A DNA stretch of 64,000 bases, taken from Actinomadura xylanilytica (GTDB lineage Bacteria > Actinomycetota > Actinomycetes > Streptosporangiales > Streptosporangiaceae). Shown here piece by piece: positions 54,652 to 63,944 of the stretch (positions are counted from its first letter, which is position 1; each line of letters opens with the position of its first letter). The stretch covers positions 1,047,704 to 1,111,703 of the forward strand of contig NZ_JASNWE010000004.1 of the NCBI RefSeq assembly GCF_030283145.1, given 5' to 3'. A program made the translations under genes and the position numbers. Below the pieces are notes generated by a model. That model was given only the letters and a program-made list of their open reading frames with translations. It was not told where the DNA came from and ran no database searches.

Positions 54652-55362
54652 ATGGGCTCCGCCGCGGGAATGATCGCCCGGGCCCGCAAGTCGCTGGGAC
54701 TGTCGGGCCGGCCGAACGTCATCACCAGGGAGTACGCCTCCCGGCACGGGGACGAGTTCCTCAAGGCCAACTGGTGCGACATGGCCATCACGTACTGGGC
54801 CCGGCACAGCGACAACGCCGCCGCGGCGCTGCCGGGCGGCGACCGCGCCTACACGGTGTGGCACGCGCAGGACTTCCAGAAGATCGACCGCTGGTACACC
54901 GGGACGACCAAGAACGTCAACGCCGCCAAGCCCGGCGACATCGTCTTCTTCGACTGGGGCGAGACCAACAAGGTCGGCGCGATCGACCACGTCGGCGTCA
55001 TCGAGAAGGTGCTCGGCGGCGGGCGGGTGCAGACCATCGAGGCCAACACCTCGAACGCCTGCAAGCGGCGCGTCCGCGCGTCGGCCGTGATCGCCGGTTT
55101 CGGCAGGCCCGCCTACGGCGGGAGCGACTGGATGGAGGCCATGATGAAGAAGCTGCCCGAACTCGCCAAGGGCGCCACGGGGGAACACGTGGAGAGCATG
55201 CAGGGACTCCTGATCGCCCGCAGCCACTCCGAGGTGACCGTCAGCGGGACCTTCGACGACGTCACCCTGAAGGCGGTCAAGGCCGTGCAGAAATGGGGCG
55301 GCGTCAAGGACGACGGCGTCGTCGGGCCGCAGACGTGGCCCGTCCTCCTCCGAGTGAACTAA
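54652..55362 (+). CDS. CHAP amidase-like protein with C-terminal peptidoglycan-binding domain, no signal peptide
   Basis: 236 residues. CHAP catalytic Cys42 in ANWCDMAITYW, His113 in IDHVGVIEKV and Glu130 in TIEANTS. After a linker, a PG_binding_1 repeat (about 170-236: GATGEHVESMQGLL, GTFDDVTLKAVKAVQKWGG, DDGVVGPQTW). The absence of an export signal with both lytic and binding domains is the pattern of phage endolysins or of proteins exported by a special route. It lacks any holin or phage gene nearby. Confidence 0.85.
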   Translation: MGSAAGMIARARKSLGLSGRPNVITREYASRHGDEFLKANWCDMAITYWARHSDNAAAALPGGDRAYTVWHAQDFQKIDRWYTGTTKNVNAAKPGDIVFFDWGETNKVGAIDHVGVIEKVLGGGRVQTIEANTSNACKRRVRASAVIAGFGRPAYGGSDWMEAMMKKLPELAKGATGEHVESMQGLLIARSHSEVTVSGTFDDVTLKAVKAVQKWGGVKDDGVVGPQTWPVLLRVN

Positions 55363-55408
55363 TACAAATAGGCCACGCCGGGGGCTAGTACCCCATTCAC
55401 CCGCATCA

Positions 55409-55414
55409 TACGTT
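55409..55414 (+). promoter_or_regulatory. -10 box upstream of molybdenum hydroxylase operon
   Basis: TACGTT, about 113 bp before the first ATG. GGGG-CTAGTA-CCCC (55381-55394) lies 15 bp upstream. No -35 consensus. Low confidence. Confidence 0.3.
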
Positions 55415-55527
55415 CATGAGGTCGCCTTCCCCGGAGGTGCGCCCCGATGACGTGGCCAGACCAACGTGCCCCTCCCCAGGGACGTCTCCCCGTCCAGCCC
55501 ACTTCGAGACGCCCCTGGGAGAAACGC

Positions 55528-56055
55528 ATGCCACCCATCCGGGTCGAGATCGACGGAACGGCGTACGAGGACGACGTCGAACCCCGTCTCCTGCTCGTCC
55601 ACTACCTTCGCGACCGGCTGGGGAAGGTCGGCACGCCGATCGGCTGCGACACCAGCAACTGCGGGGCGTGCACCGTCCTGCTCGACGGGTTGAGCGCCAA
55701 GAGCTGCGCCGTCCTCGCCGTCCAGGCCGACGGCCGGGACGTCACCACCATCGAGGGCCTCGGGGTCCCCGGCACCGGCCGCGAGCACCCGATGCAGCGG
55801 GCCTTCCACGAGGAGCACGCGCTCCAGTGCGGCTACTGCACGCCCGGCATGATCATGGCCGCGATCGACCTGCTCCGCGAGAACGCCGACCCGTCCGCCG
55901 ACGAGATCCGCCAGGGGCTCGAGGGCAACCTGTGCCGGTGCACCGGCTACCAGAACATCGTCCGCGCGGTGCGGCGCGCGTCCGCCGACATGAGGCAGGG
56001 CGCCGCGCAAGCGCAGGACGCCGTGCAGGGGCGGGAGCGGGGAGCGGCGTCGTGA
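55528..56055 (+). CDS. molybdenum hydroxylase [2Fe-2S] subunit (CoxS/XdhC-small-like)
   Basis: 175 residues. Plant-type ferredoxin cluster CDTSNCGAC with a fourth Cys60 (C40, C45, C48, C60) and the helical second cluster CGYC...CRC (C101, C104, C136, C138). ATG 55528 with GGGAG 7 nt upstream; longer open frame upstream lacks such a site. Stop overlaps the large-subunit GTG (GTGA). Electron relay between Mo centre and FAD. Confidence 0.94.
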   Translation: MPPIRVEIDGTAYEDDVEPRLLLVHYLRDRLGKVGTPIGCDTSNCGACTVLLDGLSAKSCAVLAVQADGRDVTTIEGLGVPGTGREHPMQRAFHEEHALQCGYCTPGMIMAAIDLLRENADPSADEIRQGLEGNLCRCTGYQNIVRAVRRASADMRQGAAQAQDAVQGRERGAAS

Positions 56056-58448
56056 GCGCGCCCGCCACCGAGGGGCCCGCGCCGGAGATCGGCTCGCCGC
56101 GCCGGCGTTCCGAGGACGCCCGCCTGGTCACCGGACGCACCCGGTGGACCGACAACCTCCAGCCCGCCGGGACGCTGCACGTGGCGTACCTGCGCAGCCC
56201 GTACGCGCACGCGGCGATCGCGCGGGTCGACGCCGGGCGGGCGCGCGACCGGCCCGGCGTGGTCGCGGTGTTCACCGGCGCCGACCTGGCCGCCGAGCAG
56301 GGCGGGCTGCCCTGCGCGTGGCCGGTCACCGAGGACATGAAGCACCCCGACCATCCGCCGATGGCGGTCACCGAGGTCCGGTACGTGGGCGAGCCGGTCG
56401 CCTGCGTGGTCGCCCGCGACCGGTACGCGGCGGTGGACGCGCTGGAGGACGTCGACGTCGACTACACGGCGCTGCCCGCGGTGGTCGACATGGAGGAGGC
56501 ACTGGCCGAGGGCGCCGACCTCGTGCACGCCGGCCTGGGGACGAACAGGTCGTACACGTGGGTGTACAAGAACGGCGACCTGGACGCGGCGATCCGGGAC
56601 GCGCCGGTCGTCCTCGAACGCCGCTACGTCCAGCAGCGGCTGATCCCGACCGCGATGGAGCCGCGCGCGGTGCTGTGCGTGCCCGAGGGCGACGATTTCA
56701 CCCTGTACTCGGCCACGCAGATCCCGCACATCCTGCGGCTGATGCTCGCCACCGTCACCGAGATCCCCGAGCACCGCATCCGGGTGGTCGCGCCCGACGT
56801 GGGCGGCGGGTTCGGCTCCAAGCTCCAGGTGTACGGGGAGGAGGTGCTCGCGCTGCTGCTCGCGCGGCGGCTCGGCCACCCGGTCAAGTGGACCGAGTCG
56901 CGCAGCGAGGGCAACATGACCGTCCACCACGGGCGCGACCAGATCCAGCGGCTCACCCTCGGCGCCGATCGGGACGGCCGGATCCGCGGGCTGAAGGTGG
57001 ACCTGCTCGCCGACATGGGCGCGTACCTGATGCTGGTCACCCCGGGCGTCCCGCTGCTCGGCGCGTTCATGTTCAACGGCATCTACAAGATGGACGCCTA
57101 CTCGTTCACCTGCTCGGGGGTGTTCACCACCAAGACCCCGACCGACGCCTACCGCGGCGCGGGCCGCCCGGAGGCGACGTTCGGCATCGAGCGGCTGATG
57201 GACGAACTGGCCGCCGAGCTGGGCCTGGACCCGATCGAGGTGCGGCGGCGCAACTGGATCACACGGGACGAGTTCCCCTACGAGACCGTCTCCGGCCTCA
57301 CCTACGACTCGGGCGACTACGAGGCCGCCACCGACAAGGCGCTGGAGCTGTTCGGGTACGACGCGCTGCGCGCCGAGCAGGCCGAGCGGCGCGGGCGCCG
57401 GGACCCGGTGCAGCTCGGCCTCGGCGTGTCGACGTTCACGGAGATGTGCGGGCTGGCGCCGTCGCGGGTGCTCGGCTCGCTGGCGTACGGCGCGGGCGGC
57501 TGGGAGTACGCGTCGGTGCGGATGCTGCCGTCCGGCAAGGTCGAGGTGGTCACGGGCGCGTCGGCGCACGGGCAGGGCCACGAGACGGCGTGGGCGCAGA
57601 TCGCCGCCGACCGGCTCGGGGTGCCGTTCGACGACGTCAAGGTGCTGCACGGTGACACCGCCGTGGCGCACAAGGGCATGGACACTTATGGTTCGCGGTC
57701 GCTGGCCGTGGGCGGGATGGCGCTCTACTCCGCCTGCGACAAGGTCGTCGACAAGGCCCGGACCATCGCCGCGCACCTGCTGGAGGCCGCCGAGCAGGAC
57801 CTGGAGTTCGCGGGCGGCCGGTTCAGCGTCCGCGGCGTCCGGGACGAGGGCACCACCATCCAGGAGGTCGCGCAGGCCACCTTCACCGCGCACGACCTGC
57901 CCGACGGCATCGAGCCCACGCTCGACTCCGACGCCACGTTCGACCCCGACAACTTTTCCTTCCCGCACGGCACCCACCTGTGCGCCGCCGAGGTGGACAC
58001 CGAGACCGGGATGGTGCGGCTGCGCTCCTACGTCGCGGTGGACGACGTCGGCAAGGTGGTCAACCCGATGATCGTCGAGGGGCAGGTGCACGGCGGGCTC
58101 GCGCAGGGCATCGCGCAGGCCCTCTACGAGGAGGCGGTGTACGACGCCGAGGGCAACCTGACCACGACCACGATGGCCGACTACCTGGTGCCGTCGGCGG
58201 CCGACCTGCCCGAGTTCACCACCGACCGCACCGAGACCCCGGCGACGTCCAACGCGCTCGGCGTGAAGGGCGTCGGCGAGGCGGGCACGATCGCGTCCAC
58301 CCCGGCGGTGGTCAACGCGATCGTGGACGCGCTGCGCCCGTTCGGCGTCAAGGACGTGCCGATGCCGTGCACGCCCGAGCGGGTGTGGCGCGCGGTGCGC
58401 GACGGCACCGGACCGGACGGTCCCGGCTCCACCGGAGGTGCGCGATGA
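56052..58448 (+). CDS. molybdopterin-binding large subunit, xanthine/aldehyde oxidase family (form II CoxL-like)
   Basis: 798 residues. Pterin motifs [10 protein letters not shown] (about 248-257) and the active-site loop AYRGAGR at 366-372, characteristic of form II relatives and not of genuine CO dehydrogenase (AYxCSFR). Catalytic Glu in [10 protein letters not shown] (about 743). It therefore most likely hydroxylates an aldehyde or N-heterocycle, substrate unknown. Overlaps both neighbours by 4 nt. Confidence 0.93.
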   Translation: MSAPATEGPAPEIGSPRRRSEDARLVTGRTRWTDNLQPAGTLHVAYLRSPYAHAAIARVDAGRARDRPGVVAVFTGADLAAEQGGLPCAWPVTEDMKHPDHPPMAVTEVRYVGEPVACVVARDRYAAVDALEDVDVDYTALPAVVDMEEALAEGADLVHAGLGTNRSYTWVYKNGDLDAAIRDAPVVLERRYVQQRLIPTAMEPRAVLCVPEGDDFTLYSATQIPHILRLMLATVTEIPEHRIRVVAPDVGGGFGSKLQVYGEEVLALLLARRLGHPVKWTESRSEGNMTVHHGRDQIQRLTLGADRDGRIRGLKVDLLADMGAYLMLVTPGVPLLGAFMFNGIYKMDAYSFTCSGVFTTKTPTDAYRGAGRPEATFGIERLMDELAAELGLDPIEVRRRNWITRDEFPYETVSGLTYDSGDYEAATDKALELFGYDALRAEQAERRGRRDPVQLGLGVSTFTEMCGLAPSRVLGSLAYGAGGWEYASVRMLPSGKVEVVTGASAHGQGHETAWAQIAADRLGVPFDDVKVLHGDTAVAHKGMDTYGSRSLAVGGMALYSACDKVVDKARTIAAHLLEAAEQDLEFAGGRFSVRGVRDEGTTIQEVAQATFTAHDLPDGIEPTLDSDATFDPDNFSFPHGTHLCAAEVDTETGMVRLRSYVAVDDVGKVVNPMIVEGQVHGGLAQGIAQALYEEAVYDAEGNLTTTTMADYLVPSAADLPEFTTDRTETPATSNALGVKGVGEAGTIASTPAVVNAIVDALRPFGVKDVPMPCTPERVWRAVRDGTGPDGPGSTGGAR

Positions 58449-59302
58449 TCCCCGCGAAGTTCGAGTACGTGCGCGCCGCCTCGGCCGGCGAGGCCGTGTC
58501 GGCGCTGGCGCAGGCGGGCGAGGACGCCAAGATCCTGGCCGGCGGGCAGAGCCTGATGCCGCTGCTCCGGCTGCGGCTGGCCTACCCGGACGCGCTGATC
58601 GACGTCGGCCGGATCGAGGCGCTGCGCGAGATCCGCGACGAGGGCGGCGCGCTGCTGATCGGCGCGATGGCCACCCACCACCAGGTGGTCCGCGACCCGC
58701 TGGTCCGCGCGCACGCGCCGCTGATCGCGGCGGCGACGGCGACCGTGGCCGACCCGGCGATCCGGCACCGCGGCACGTTCGGCGGCGCGCTCGCGCACGC
58801 CGATCCGGCCGGTGACCTGCCCGCCGTGGCACTGGCGCTGGACGCGGTGCTCCTCGCCCGCTCCCCCCGGGGCGAGCGGGAGATCCCGGCGGCGGACTTC
58901 TTCGTCGACTGGATGACCTCGGCGCTGGACCCGGACGAGCTGCTGACCGGCGTGCGCGTCCCCAAGCTCGGGCCCGGCTGGGGCGTGCACTACGAGAAGT
59001 TCCACCGGACGGCGCAGGCGTGGGCGATCGTCGGCGTCGCCTGCGCGGTGCGGCGGGAGCGCGGCGCCGTCGAGGACGCCCGGGTGGCCCTCACCAACAT
59101 GGGCCCGGTCCCGGTGCGGGCCACCGCGGTCGAACGGTTCATCGAGGGCCGGACGGTCTCCTCCAGCTCGCTGCGCGCCGCCGGGGAGCGGGCCGCCGAG
59201 GGCACCTCGCCGCCCACCGACCTGCACGGTTCGGCGGAGTACCGGGCGCATCTGGCCACCGTTCTCACCGCCCGCGCGCTGACCGCCGCCGCCGCGGTCT
59301 GA
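58445..59302 (+). CDS. FAD-binding medium subunit (CoxM-like)
   Basis: 285 residues. FAD motifs AGGQSLMPLLRLR and TVADPAIRHRGTFGGALAHADPAGDLPA, then the C-terminal CO_deh_flav_C region. ATG overlaps the large-subunit stop (ATGA), GGAGG just upstream. Completes an S-L-M trimer. Confidence 0.95.
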   Translation: MIPAKFEYVRAASAGEAVSALAQAGEDAKILAGGQSLMPLLRLRLAYPDALIDVGRIEALREIRDEGGALLIGAMATHHQVVRDPLVRAHAPLIAAATATVADPAIRHRGTFGGALAHADPAGDLPAVALALDAVLLARSPRGEREIPAADFFVDWMTSALDPDELLTGVRVPKLGPGWGVHYEKFHRTAQAWAIVGVACAVRRERGAVEDARVALTNMGPVPVRATAVERFIEGRTVSSSSLRAAGERAAEGTSPPTDLHGSAEYRAHLATVLTARALTAAAAV

Positions 59303-59396
59303 CCGGTCCGCGCCCCCGCCGCCGGGTCCGCCCGCCCCGGGTCCCGCCGCGGGGGCGTCCGGCGGGGCCGTCTGGCGGTGGGGCGGGTGACCGCCG

Positions 59397-59402
59397 TAAG
59401 GT
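59397..59402 (+). promoter_or_regulatory. -10 box before CoxG-like gene
   Basis: TAAGGT; transcript start expected near 59408, giving a ~33-nt leader that includes GAGAAGGA before ATG 59441. Confidence 0.4.
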
Positions 59403-59440
59403 CGCGTGAGCAAGCCCCCCGGATGAGAAGGACCACGAAC

Positions 59441-60322
59441 ATGGAGCTCGACCACGAATTCACCGTCCCCGTGCCGGTGGATCAGGCCTGGTCGGTGCTG
59501 CTCGACGTGGAGCGGGTCGCGCTCTGCATGCCCGGTGCGACGCTCGACTCGGTCGACGGCGAGGAGTACACGGGCCGGCTGAAGATCAAGGTCGGCGCGA
59601 TGACCATCACCTACCGCGGGACCGCGCGCGTCGTCGCGGCCGACGAGCCGTCCCGCACGGTCACCCTCGAGGCCGCGGCCAAGGAGGCGCGCGGCACCGG
59701 CACGGCCTCGGCGACCGTCCAGGCCCGGCTGCATGACGAGGGCGGGAGCACGCGCGTCACCGTGCACACCAAGCTGAACGTGACGGGCCGCCCGGCGCAG
59801 TTCGGCCGCAACATCCTCTCCGAGGTCGGCGGCAAGCTGATCACGCGCTTCGCCAAGGCCCTCGCCGCGGAGCTGGAGACCCCCGCGGGGCCTCCTGTGG
59901 AACCTCCCGCAGAGCCCGCCGCGAAGCCCGCCACTCAGCCCGCCGCCACGGAACCGGCGAAGGCCGTCGAGGCCGTTGAGCCGACCGCACCCACTCCGCC
60001 CGCGCCTCCCGCCCCGCCCGCCCCGCCCGCCTCGCCGGCGGCCCCGGCCGCACCAGCCGCACCGAATTCTCCGGTGGCGCCCGCGCGGCCTATCCCGTCC
60101 ATCCCGCAGCAGCGCACCGCAAGCGCGGCGGAGTCGACGTCCGAGCCGCTGCCGCGACCGCAGGCCCAAGCGCCCCGCGCGGGCGGCGCCGATGACCCGA
60201 TCGACCTGCTCGAGGTCGCCGGTCCGTCGGTCGCCAAGCGGGCCGTGCCGGCGATCGGCGCGGTGGTCGTGTTCCTGCTGGCCGTCCGCTTCCTGATCCG
60301 GCGCCGCCGCGACCGGGGCTGA
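59441..60322 (+). CDS. CoxG-like SRPBCC protein with Pro/Ala linker and C-terminal membrane anchor
   Basis: 293 residues. SRPBCC/CoxG domain in the first ~145 (VDQAWSVLLDVERVALCMPGA, YTGRLKIKVGAMTITYRG, NILSEVGGKLITRFA), then a Pro/Ala-rich stretch of about 110 residues (APPAPPAPPASPAAPAAP) and a C-terminal hydrophobic helix followed by RRRRDRG. In CO-dehydrogenase systems CoxG tethers the enzyme to the membrane; the same layout here suggests recruitment of the hydroxylase to the membrane. Own -10 (TAAGGT) upstream. Confidence 0.88.
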   Translation: MELDHEFTVPVPVDQAWSVLLDVERVALCMPGATLDSVDGEEYTGRLKIKVGAMTITYRGTARVVAADEPSRTVTLEAAAKEARGTGTASATVQARLHDEGGSTRVTVHTKLNVTGRPAQFGRNILSEVGGKLITRFAKALAAELETPAGPPVEPPAEPAAKPATQPAATEPAKAVEAVEPTAPTPPAPPAPPAPPASPAAPAAPAAPNSPVAPARPIPSIPQQRTASAAESTSEPLPRPQAQAPRAGGADDPIDLLEVAGPSVAKRAVPAIGAVVVFLLAVRFLIRRRRDRG

Positions 60323-60330
60323 GGAAACGC

Positions 60331-61767
60331 TCAGCCCGTCCTGGCCGAGGTCCGGGGCGCCGTCCGGCGGGTCCGCTTTCCGGCCCGGCCGGCGGGCCGG
60401 CGCCCCCGGACGAACGCCAGCAGGGCGGCGAGCGCCCCCAGCGGGAACGCGGGCACGACGTAGCGGTAGTCGAAGTCCGCCGTCGCGGCGGGCACGACCA
60501 GTAGCGCCAGCGACGTCAGCCAGGGCAGCAGCGCCTGCCGCCAGGTTCCGCGGACGAACAGCATCCCGCTGGCGCCCGCCAGCAGGAGCAGCCCGAGGAT
60601 CGAGCCCGGCAGACGCATACGATGTTGGTAGCCGCGCATCCAACCCGCCATGGGCTCCACCACCGGCTGCGGTCCGGTGAACCCCGAGTACGCGCGCGCC
60701 ACCTTCTTCTGCCGGTCGGCGAGCGGCTTCGCCCGGCTCGGGAACTCGTACTTCCGGAATGTCCACGGCGACGGGTACACGGTGCGTTCCCAGGTGAACG
60801 CGCGAGCGGTGTCACGCAGGACGATCCACGCGTAGTCCGCGGGCTGGGCGCGGATCGCGGCGTAGGCGAACTCCCCCGCGAGCTCGTTACCGCCCGACTT
60901 CCCTCCGGGCATGCTCGCGAACGGCGACCGGTCCGTCCACAGGGACGCGTACGCGGGGGAGATGCCCACCGGAGGCGTGTGCGGGCACATCCTCACCAGG
61001 GCGGGACGGGGCTTGATGATGCGGCAATCGGCGAACCCTACGGCCCGCCCGTACAGGAACACGTTCCCGGCGGTGGTCATCGCGTACTGCCGGTGCGCGG
61101 CATGGAACCAGCTCATGTACAGCCCGACCGGCAGCAGGCAGGCGGCCGTGAGCGCCACTGCGGGGACGAGCGCCGCACGGCGACCGCGCAGGACGAGCCA
61201 GCCGAGCACCAGCGCCAGCAGAGGCAGTCCCACTGTGCGGGTCACCGCGGCCATGCCGAGCAGCAGGCCCGCGCATACGGCCGTCCACCCCGTCACGTCA
61301 GGCCGCCACAGCAGGACGGCCACTAGCGACACCACCAGGAAGGTGAACAGCGTGTCCGACAACAGCAGGTGTTCCAGCTCGATCTGGTAGGCGTCGAAGA
61401 GCACCGGGACGGCCACGGCGGTACCGAGGACGCCCGGAAGCCACTCCGGACGCGGCCACGCGGCCCGCACATGCCGCCGTGCCAGCGCGTACAGCACCAC
61501 ACCGGTCGCCAGGCCGAGGAGGTGCTGCACCGTGACGACCGCGACGAGGCCGTGCAGCGGCCGGAGCAGCCACAGCAGCAGCGAATAGCCACTGGGACGC
61601 GTCCTGGACGGCTCCAGGTTGATCGCGCTGCGCAGGTACCCGACCGAGTCCCCGAACCACAGCGCGGACGGATATCCCAGCACGGCGACGAGGCGCAGCA
61701 GCACGGCCGCAGCGAGCGCGCCGGCCAGCACGGCGTGCGCGCGCACGAGACGGACGATAGCCCCCAC
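60331..61767 (-). CDS. polytopic GT-C-type membrane glycosyltransferase-like protein
   Basis: 478 residues, about ten helices. WFGDSVGYLRSAINL in the first extracytoplasmic loop has the Asp expected for GT-C (mannosyltransferase-like) catalysis, followed by RPSGYSLLLWLLRPLHG. GTG 61767 is chosen since GGGGGG lies 5 nt upstream and translation then begins just before the first helix; a GTG at 61848 would add 27 basic residues. Lipid-linked sugar donor presumed, acceptor unknown. Converges with the CoxG-like gene by 8 bp. Confidence 0.75.
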   Translation of the reverse strand: MGAIVRLVRAHAVLAGALAAAVLLRLVAVLGYPSALWFGDSVGYLRSAINLEPSRTRPSGYSLLLWLLRPLHGLVAVVTVQHLLGLATGVVLYALARRHVRAAWPRPEWLPGVLGTAVAVPVLFDAYQIELEHLLLSDTLFTFLVVSLVAVLLWRPDVTGWTAVCAGLLLGMAAVTRTVGLPLLALVLGWLVLRGRRAALVPAVALTAACLLPVGLYMSWFHAAHRQYAMTTAGNVFLYGRAVGFADCRIIKPRPALVRMCPHTPPVGISPAYASLWTDRSPFASMPGGKSGGNELAGEFAYAAIRAQPADYAWIVLRDTARAFTWERTVYPSPWTFRKYEFPSRAKPLADRQKKVARAYSGFTGPQPVVEPMAGWMRGYQHRMRLPGSILGLLLLAGASGMLFVRGTWRQALLPWLTSLALLVVPAATADFDYRYVVPAFPLGALAALLAFVRGRRPAGRAGKRTRRTAPRTSARTG

Positions 61768-62038
61768 TGTGACCCCCCGATCACGGCCGCGGACCCGCTC
61801 CCCGGTGCGATCCGCGCCGCGTCCTCGGGACGGTTCCGTGCCGTCCACCAGCCCATCAGCGCGCCGGTGGCGTTGTCCAGCATGCGCCGATCCCCGCCGT
61901 GGCGCCGCGAGTGCCCAGGTGGCGGCCGGTGCGTCCGGACCCGCGGGCGACGATCACATGGCCAAGAACAGGTCAACGATGCACGGCGCGCGGCGCTGAC
62001 GCTGGCGGTGGACGCCCCCGATCACGTCGGCTGGTGCC

Positions 62039-62737
62039 GTGGACGCCATCGAGATCCCGCGGGACGCCCAGGCCGAGGACGCCGACTGGTGGTGCCGCGA
62101 CCGCCGCGCCGTCATCGCCCGCGAGGTGCGCCGGACCGGGCCGCCCGGCCGGGCCGTCGCGATCGGCGCGGCCACCGCCGGCGACCCCCGCGTCCTGGCC
62201 GCGCACGGCTGGGAGACCGTCACGGTGGAGGGCTCGCCCGCCTCCGCCCGGCTGGCCCGCGGGCACGGCCTGGACGTCTACGAGGGCGACGTCTGCTACC
62301 TGCCGCTGCCGTCCGCCCACTTCGGGTTCGCCACGGCGCTGAACGCCCTGGAGCGCGCCGATGACGACCGCGCCGCCGCCGCCGAGATCGCGCGGGTGCT
62401 CAGCCCCGGCGGGACCGCGCTGATCACCGTCCCCAGCGACATGGCCCTGTGGTCGGCGCACGACGTGTCGCTCGGGCGGGTGCGCCGCTACGGCCGGTCG
62501 GCGCTGGCCGAGGTCGTCGAAGCCGCCGGCCTGCTGGTCGATCGCATCTGGAGCCGCAACGTCCTGCTCCGCCCCCTGGTCCGGTGGCGGCGGCACCGCC
62601 ACGCCGGCTACGGCCTGGACCGCCCCTGCACGGCCGTCAACGCGGGCCTGCGCGCCCTGGCGGCCGTCGAGCGCCACCTACCCGTCAAGGCGCTCCCCGG
62701 CGTCACCCTGTTCGTCCGCGCCCACCGCCCCGTCTGA
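62039..62737 (+). CDS. SAM-dependent methyltransferase-like protein
   Basis: 232 residues, Rossmann-type: AIGAATAGDPRVL (degenerate motif I), VTVEGSPASARLARGHGLDVYEGDVCYLPLPSAHFG and VLSPGGTALITVPSD, then a basic C-terminal half. The start motif lacks the usual GxGxG, so SAM binding should be tested. GTG start with only GGTG upstream. Converges with oxyR (11 bp). Confidence 0.75.
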   Translation: MDAIEIPRDAQAEDADWWCRDRRAVIAREVRRTGPPGRAVAIGAATAGDPRVLAAHGWETVTVEGSPASARLARGHGLDVYEGDVCYLPLPSAHFGFATALNALERADDDRAAAAEIARVLSPGGTALITVPSDMALWSAHDVSLGRVRRYGRSALAEVVEAAGLLVDRIWSRNVLLRPLVRWRRHRHAGYGLDRPCTAVNAGLRALAAVERHLPVKALPGVTLFVRAHRPV

Positions 62738-62748
62738 AAGGCGCCGCC

Positions 62749-63675
62749 CTAAGCCGTCACGTCCACGGACGGGCGAACCCCCGGCGCGGCGTCCACAAGG
62801 GCCGCGCTGATACTGGCCGCCAGCGCCGCGAACTCCTCCGCACGCGGCGACGTCGACCGATGCCCCAGACCGATCCGGCGGAACGGGGCCGGCGAGGCGA
62901 ACCGGTGCAGCCTCAGGTTCGGCGCCCGCCGAGTCTCCACGGGAAGGGCCGTCTCTGGGACGAGCGTCACGCCAAGCCCGCCGGAGACAAGTTGGACAAG
63001 AGTCGCCAGGCTGGTCGCGTACGTCGCCGCCGCCGCTCGCGCGCCGACCTCCCGGCAGACGTCCAGCGCCTGGTCGCGCAGGCAGTGCCCCTCGTTAAGG
63101 AGGATCACGTCGAGTTCGTTGAGCGCCTCGCGCGCGAGCACGGCGTCCGGCCCGCCGAGGTCGTAGGACTCGGGTGCGACCAGGACGAAGTCCTCGTCGT
63201 ACAACGGGAGCTCGGTCACCCCCGTCACCGGGGCCGGCAGGGCGAGCAGCACCACATCGAGACGTCCGGCGAGCAGCTCCGAGACGATGTGCTCGGTCTG
63301 CTCCTCGTGCACCGACAGCTCCAGATCGGGGAACTCCCGGGCCAGCCTCGGCAGCACGGCCGGCAGCAGGTACGGCGCCACGGTCGGGATCACCCCGACC
63401 CGCAGCGGCCCGACCAGCGGCCCCCGGACCGCGCGCACCTCGTCCACCAGCCGGTCCAGCTCGGCCAGCACGACCTCGGCCCGCCGCGCCACCCGCTCCC
63501 CCAGCGGGGTGAGCAGCACCCGGCGCGTGGTCCGCTCGACCAGCCGCGTGTCGAGCGCCTCCTCCAGCGCGGCCACGGCCCCCGACAGAGCGGGCTGGCT
63601 CATCCGCAGCGCCGCCGCGGCGTCCCGGAAGTGCAGATGCTCGGCGAGCGCCTGGAACGCCCGCAACTGAGCCAC
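62749..63675 (-). CDS. oxyR: OxyR, LysR-type peroxide sensor
   Basis: 308 residues. LysR helix-turn-helix at the start (LRAFQALAEHLHFRDAAAALRMSQPALSGAVAALEE) and, in the regulatory domain, GHCLRDQALDVC with Cys198 and Cys207, spaced like Cys199/Cys208 of E. coli OxyR and able to form the peroxide-induced disulfide. GTG 63675; a few earlier codons are open but without a start. Two ATAG-N7-CTAT sites lie upstream. Confidence 0.95.
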   Translation of the reverse strand: MAQLRAFQALAEHLHFRDAAAALRMSQPALSGAVAALEEALDTRLVERTTRRVLLTPLGERVARRAEVVLAELDRLVDEVRAVRGPLVGPLRVGVIPTVAPYLLPAVLPRLAREFPDLELSVHEEQTEHIVSELLAGRLDVVLLALPAPVTGVTELPLYDEDFVLVAPESYDLGGPDAVLAREALNELDVILLNEGHCLRDQALDVCREVGARAAAATYATSLATLVQLVSGGLGVTLVPETALPVETRRAPNLRLHRFASPAPFRRIGLGHRSTSPRAEEFAALAASISAALVDAAPGVRPSVDVTA

Positions 63676-63688
63676 CGTCGGCCTACTG

Positions 63689-63703
63689 ATAGCCGCCCCC
63701 TAT
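63689..63703. promoter_or_regulatory. OxyR-type dyad next to oxyR
   Basis: ATAG-N7-CTAT (GATAG ... CTATC), 14-28 bp before the oxyR start; an extra ATAG lies at 63717-63720. Fits autoregulation. Confidence 0.6.
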
Positions 63704-63929
63704 CGCCAGAGCAAAGATAGATAACCCCTCCGACGATACCCGTCCCCCGTGATGCACGAACATCCCCGCGACAGAGGGCGTCTGTGGCCTCTGGTAGGTT
63801 ACAGACCGTTTCGTCCTACACTCCGTGCTCACGGAGAGGCTCACACAGCGGCGGACGGCTGTGACCTTGGCCATCTCAGAGACGAAACCATCCCCCTTGA
63901 AGTGCTCTGACCAGGGGCTTTGCCGACTG

Positions 63930-63944
63930 ATAGGGGTGTCCTAT
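63930..63944. promoter_or_regulatory. second OxyR-type dyad near right edge
   Basis: ATAG-GGGTGTC-CTAT inside the longer palindrome TGATAG-N7-CTATCA. Placed to control a rightward gene beyond 64000. Confidence 0.6.

Noticed and set aside
54204-55362. Prophage remnant
   Set aside because: Only one lysin-like gene and a small partner are present; no integrase, structural gene or att repeat is visible.
55416-56051. Extended N-terminus for the molybdopterin subunit starting at 55416
   Set aside because: It overlaps the whole [2Fe-2S] subunit gene in another frame; GTG 56052 with the GTGA overlap fits family length.
55528-59302. True aerobic CO dehydrogenase
   Set aside because: The active-site loop is AYRGAGR, not AYxCSFR, so CO is not the expected substrate.
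63683-63874. 63-codon minus-strand ORF upstream of oxyR
   Set aside because: No ribosome site, atypical composition, and it covers the OxyR-type dyad and promoter region.
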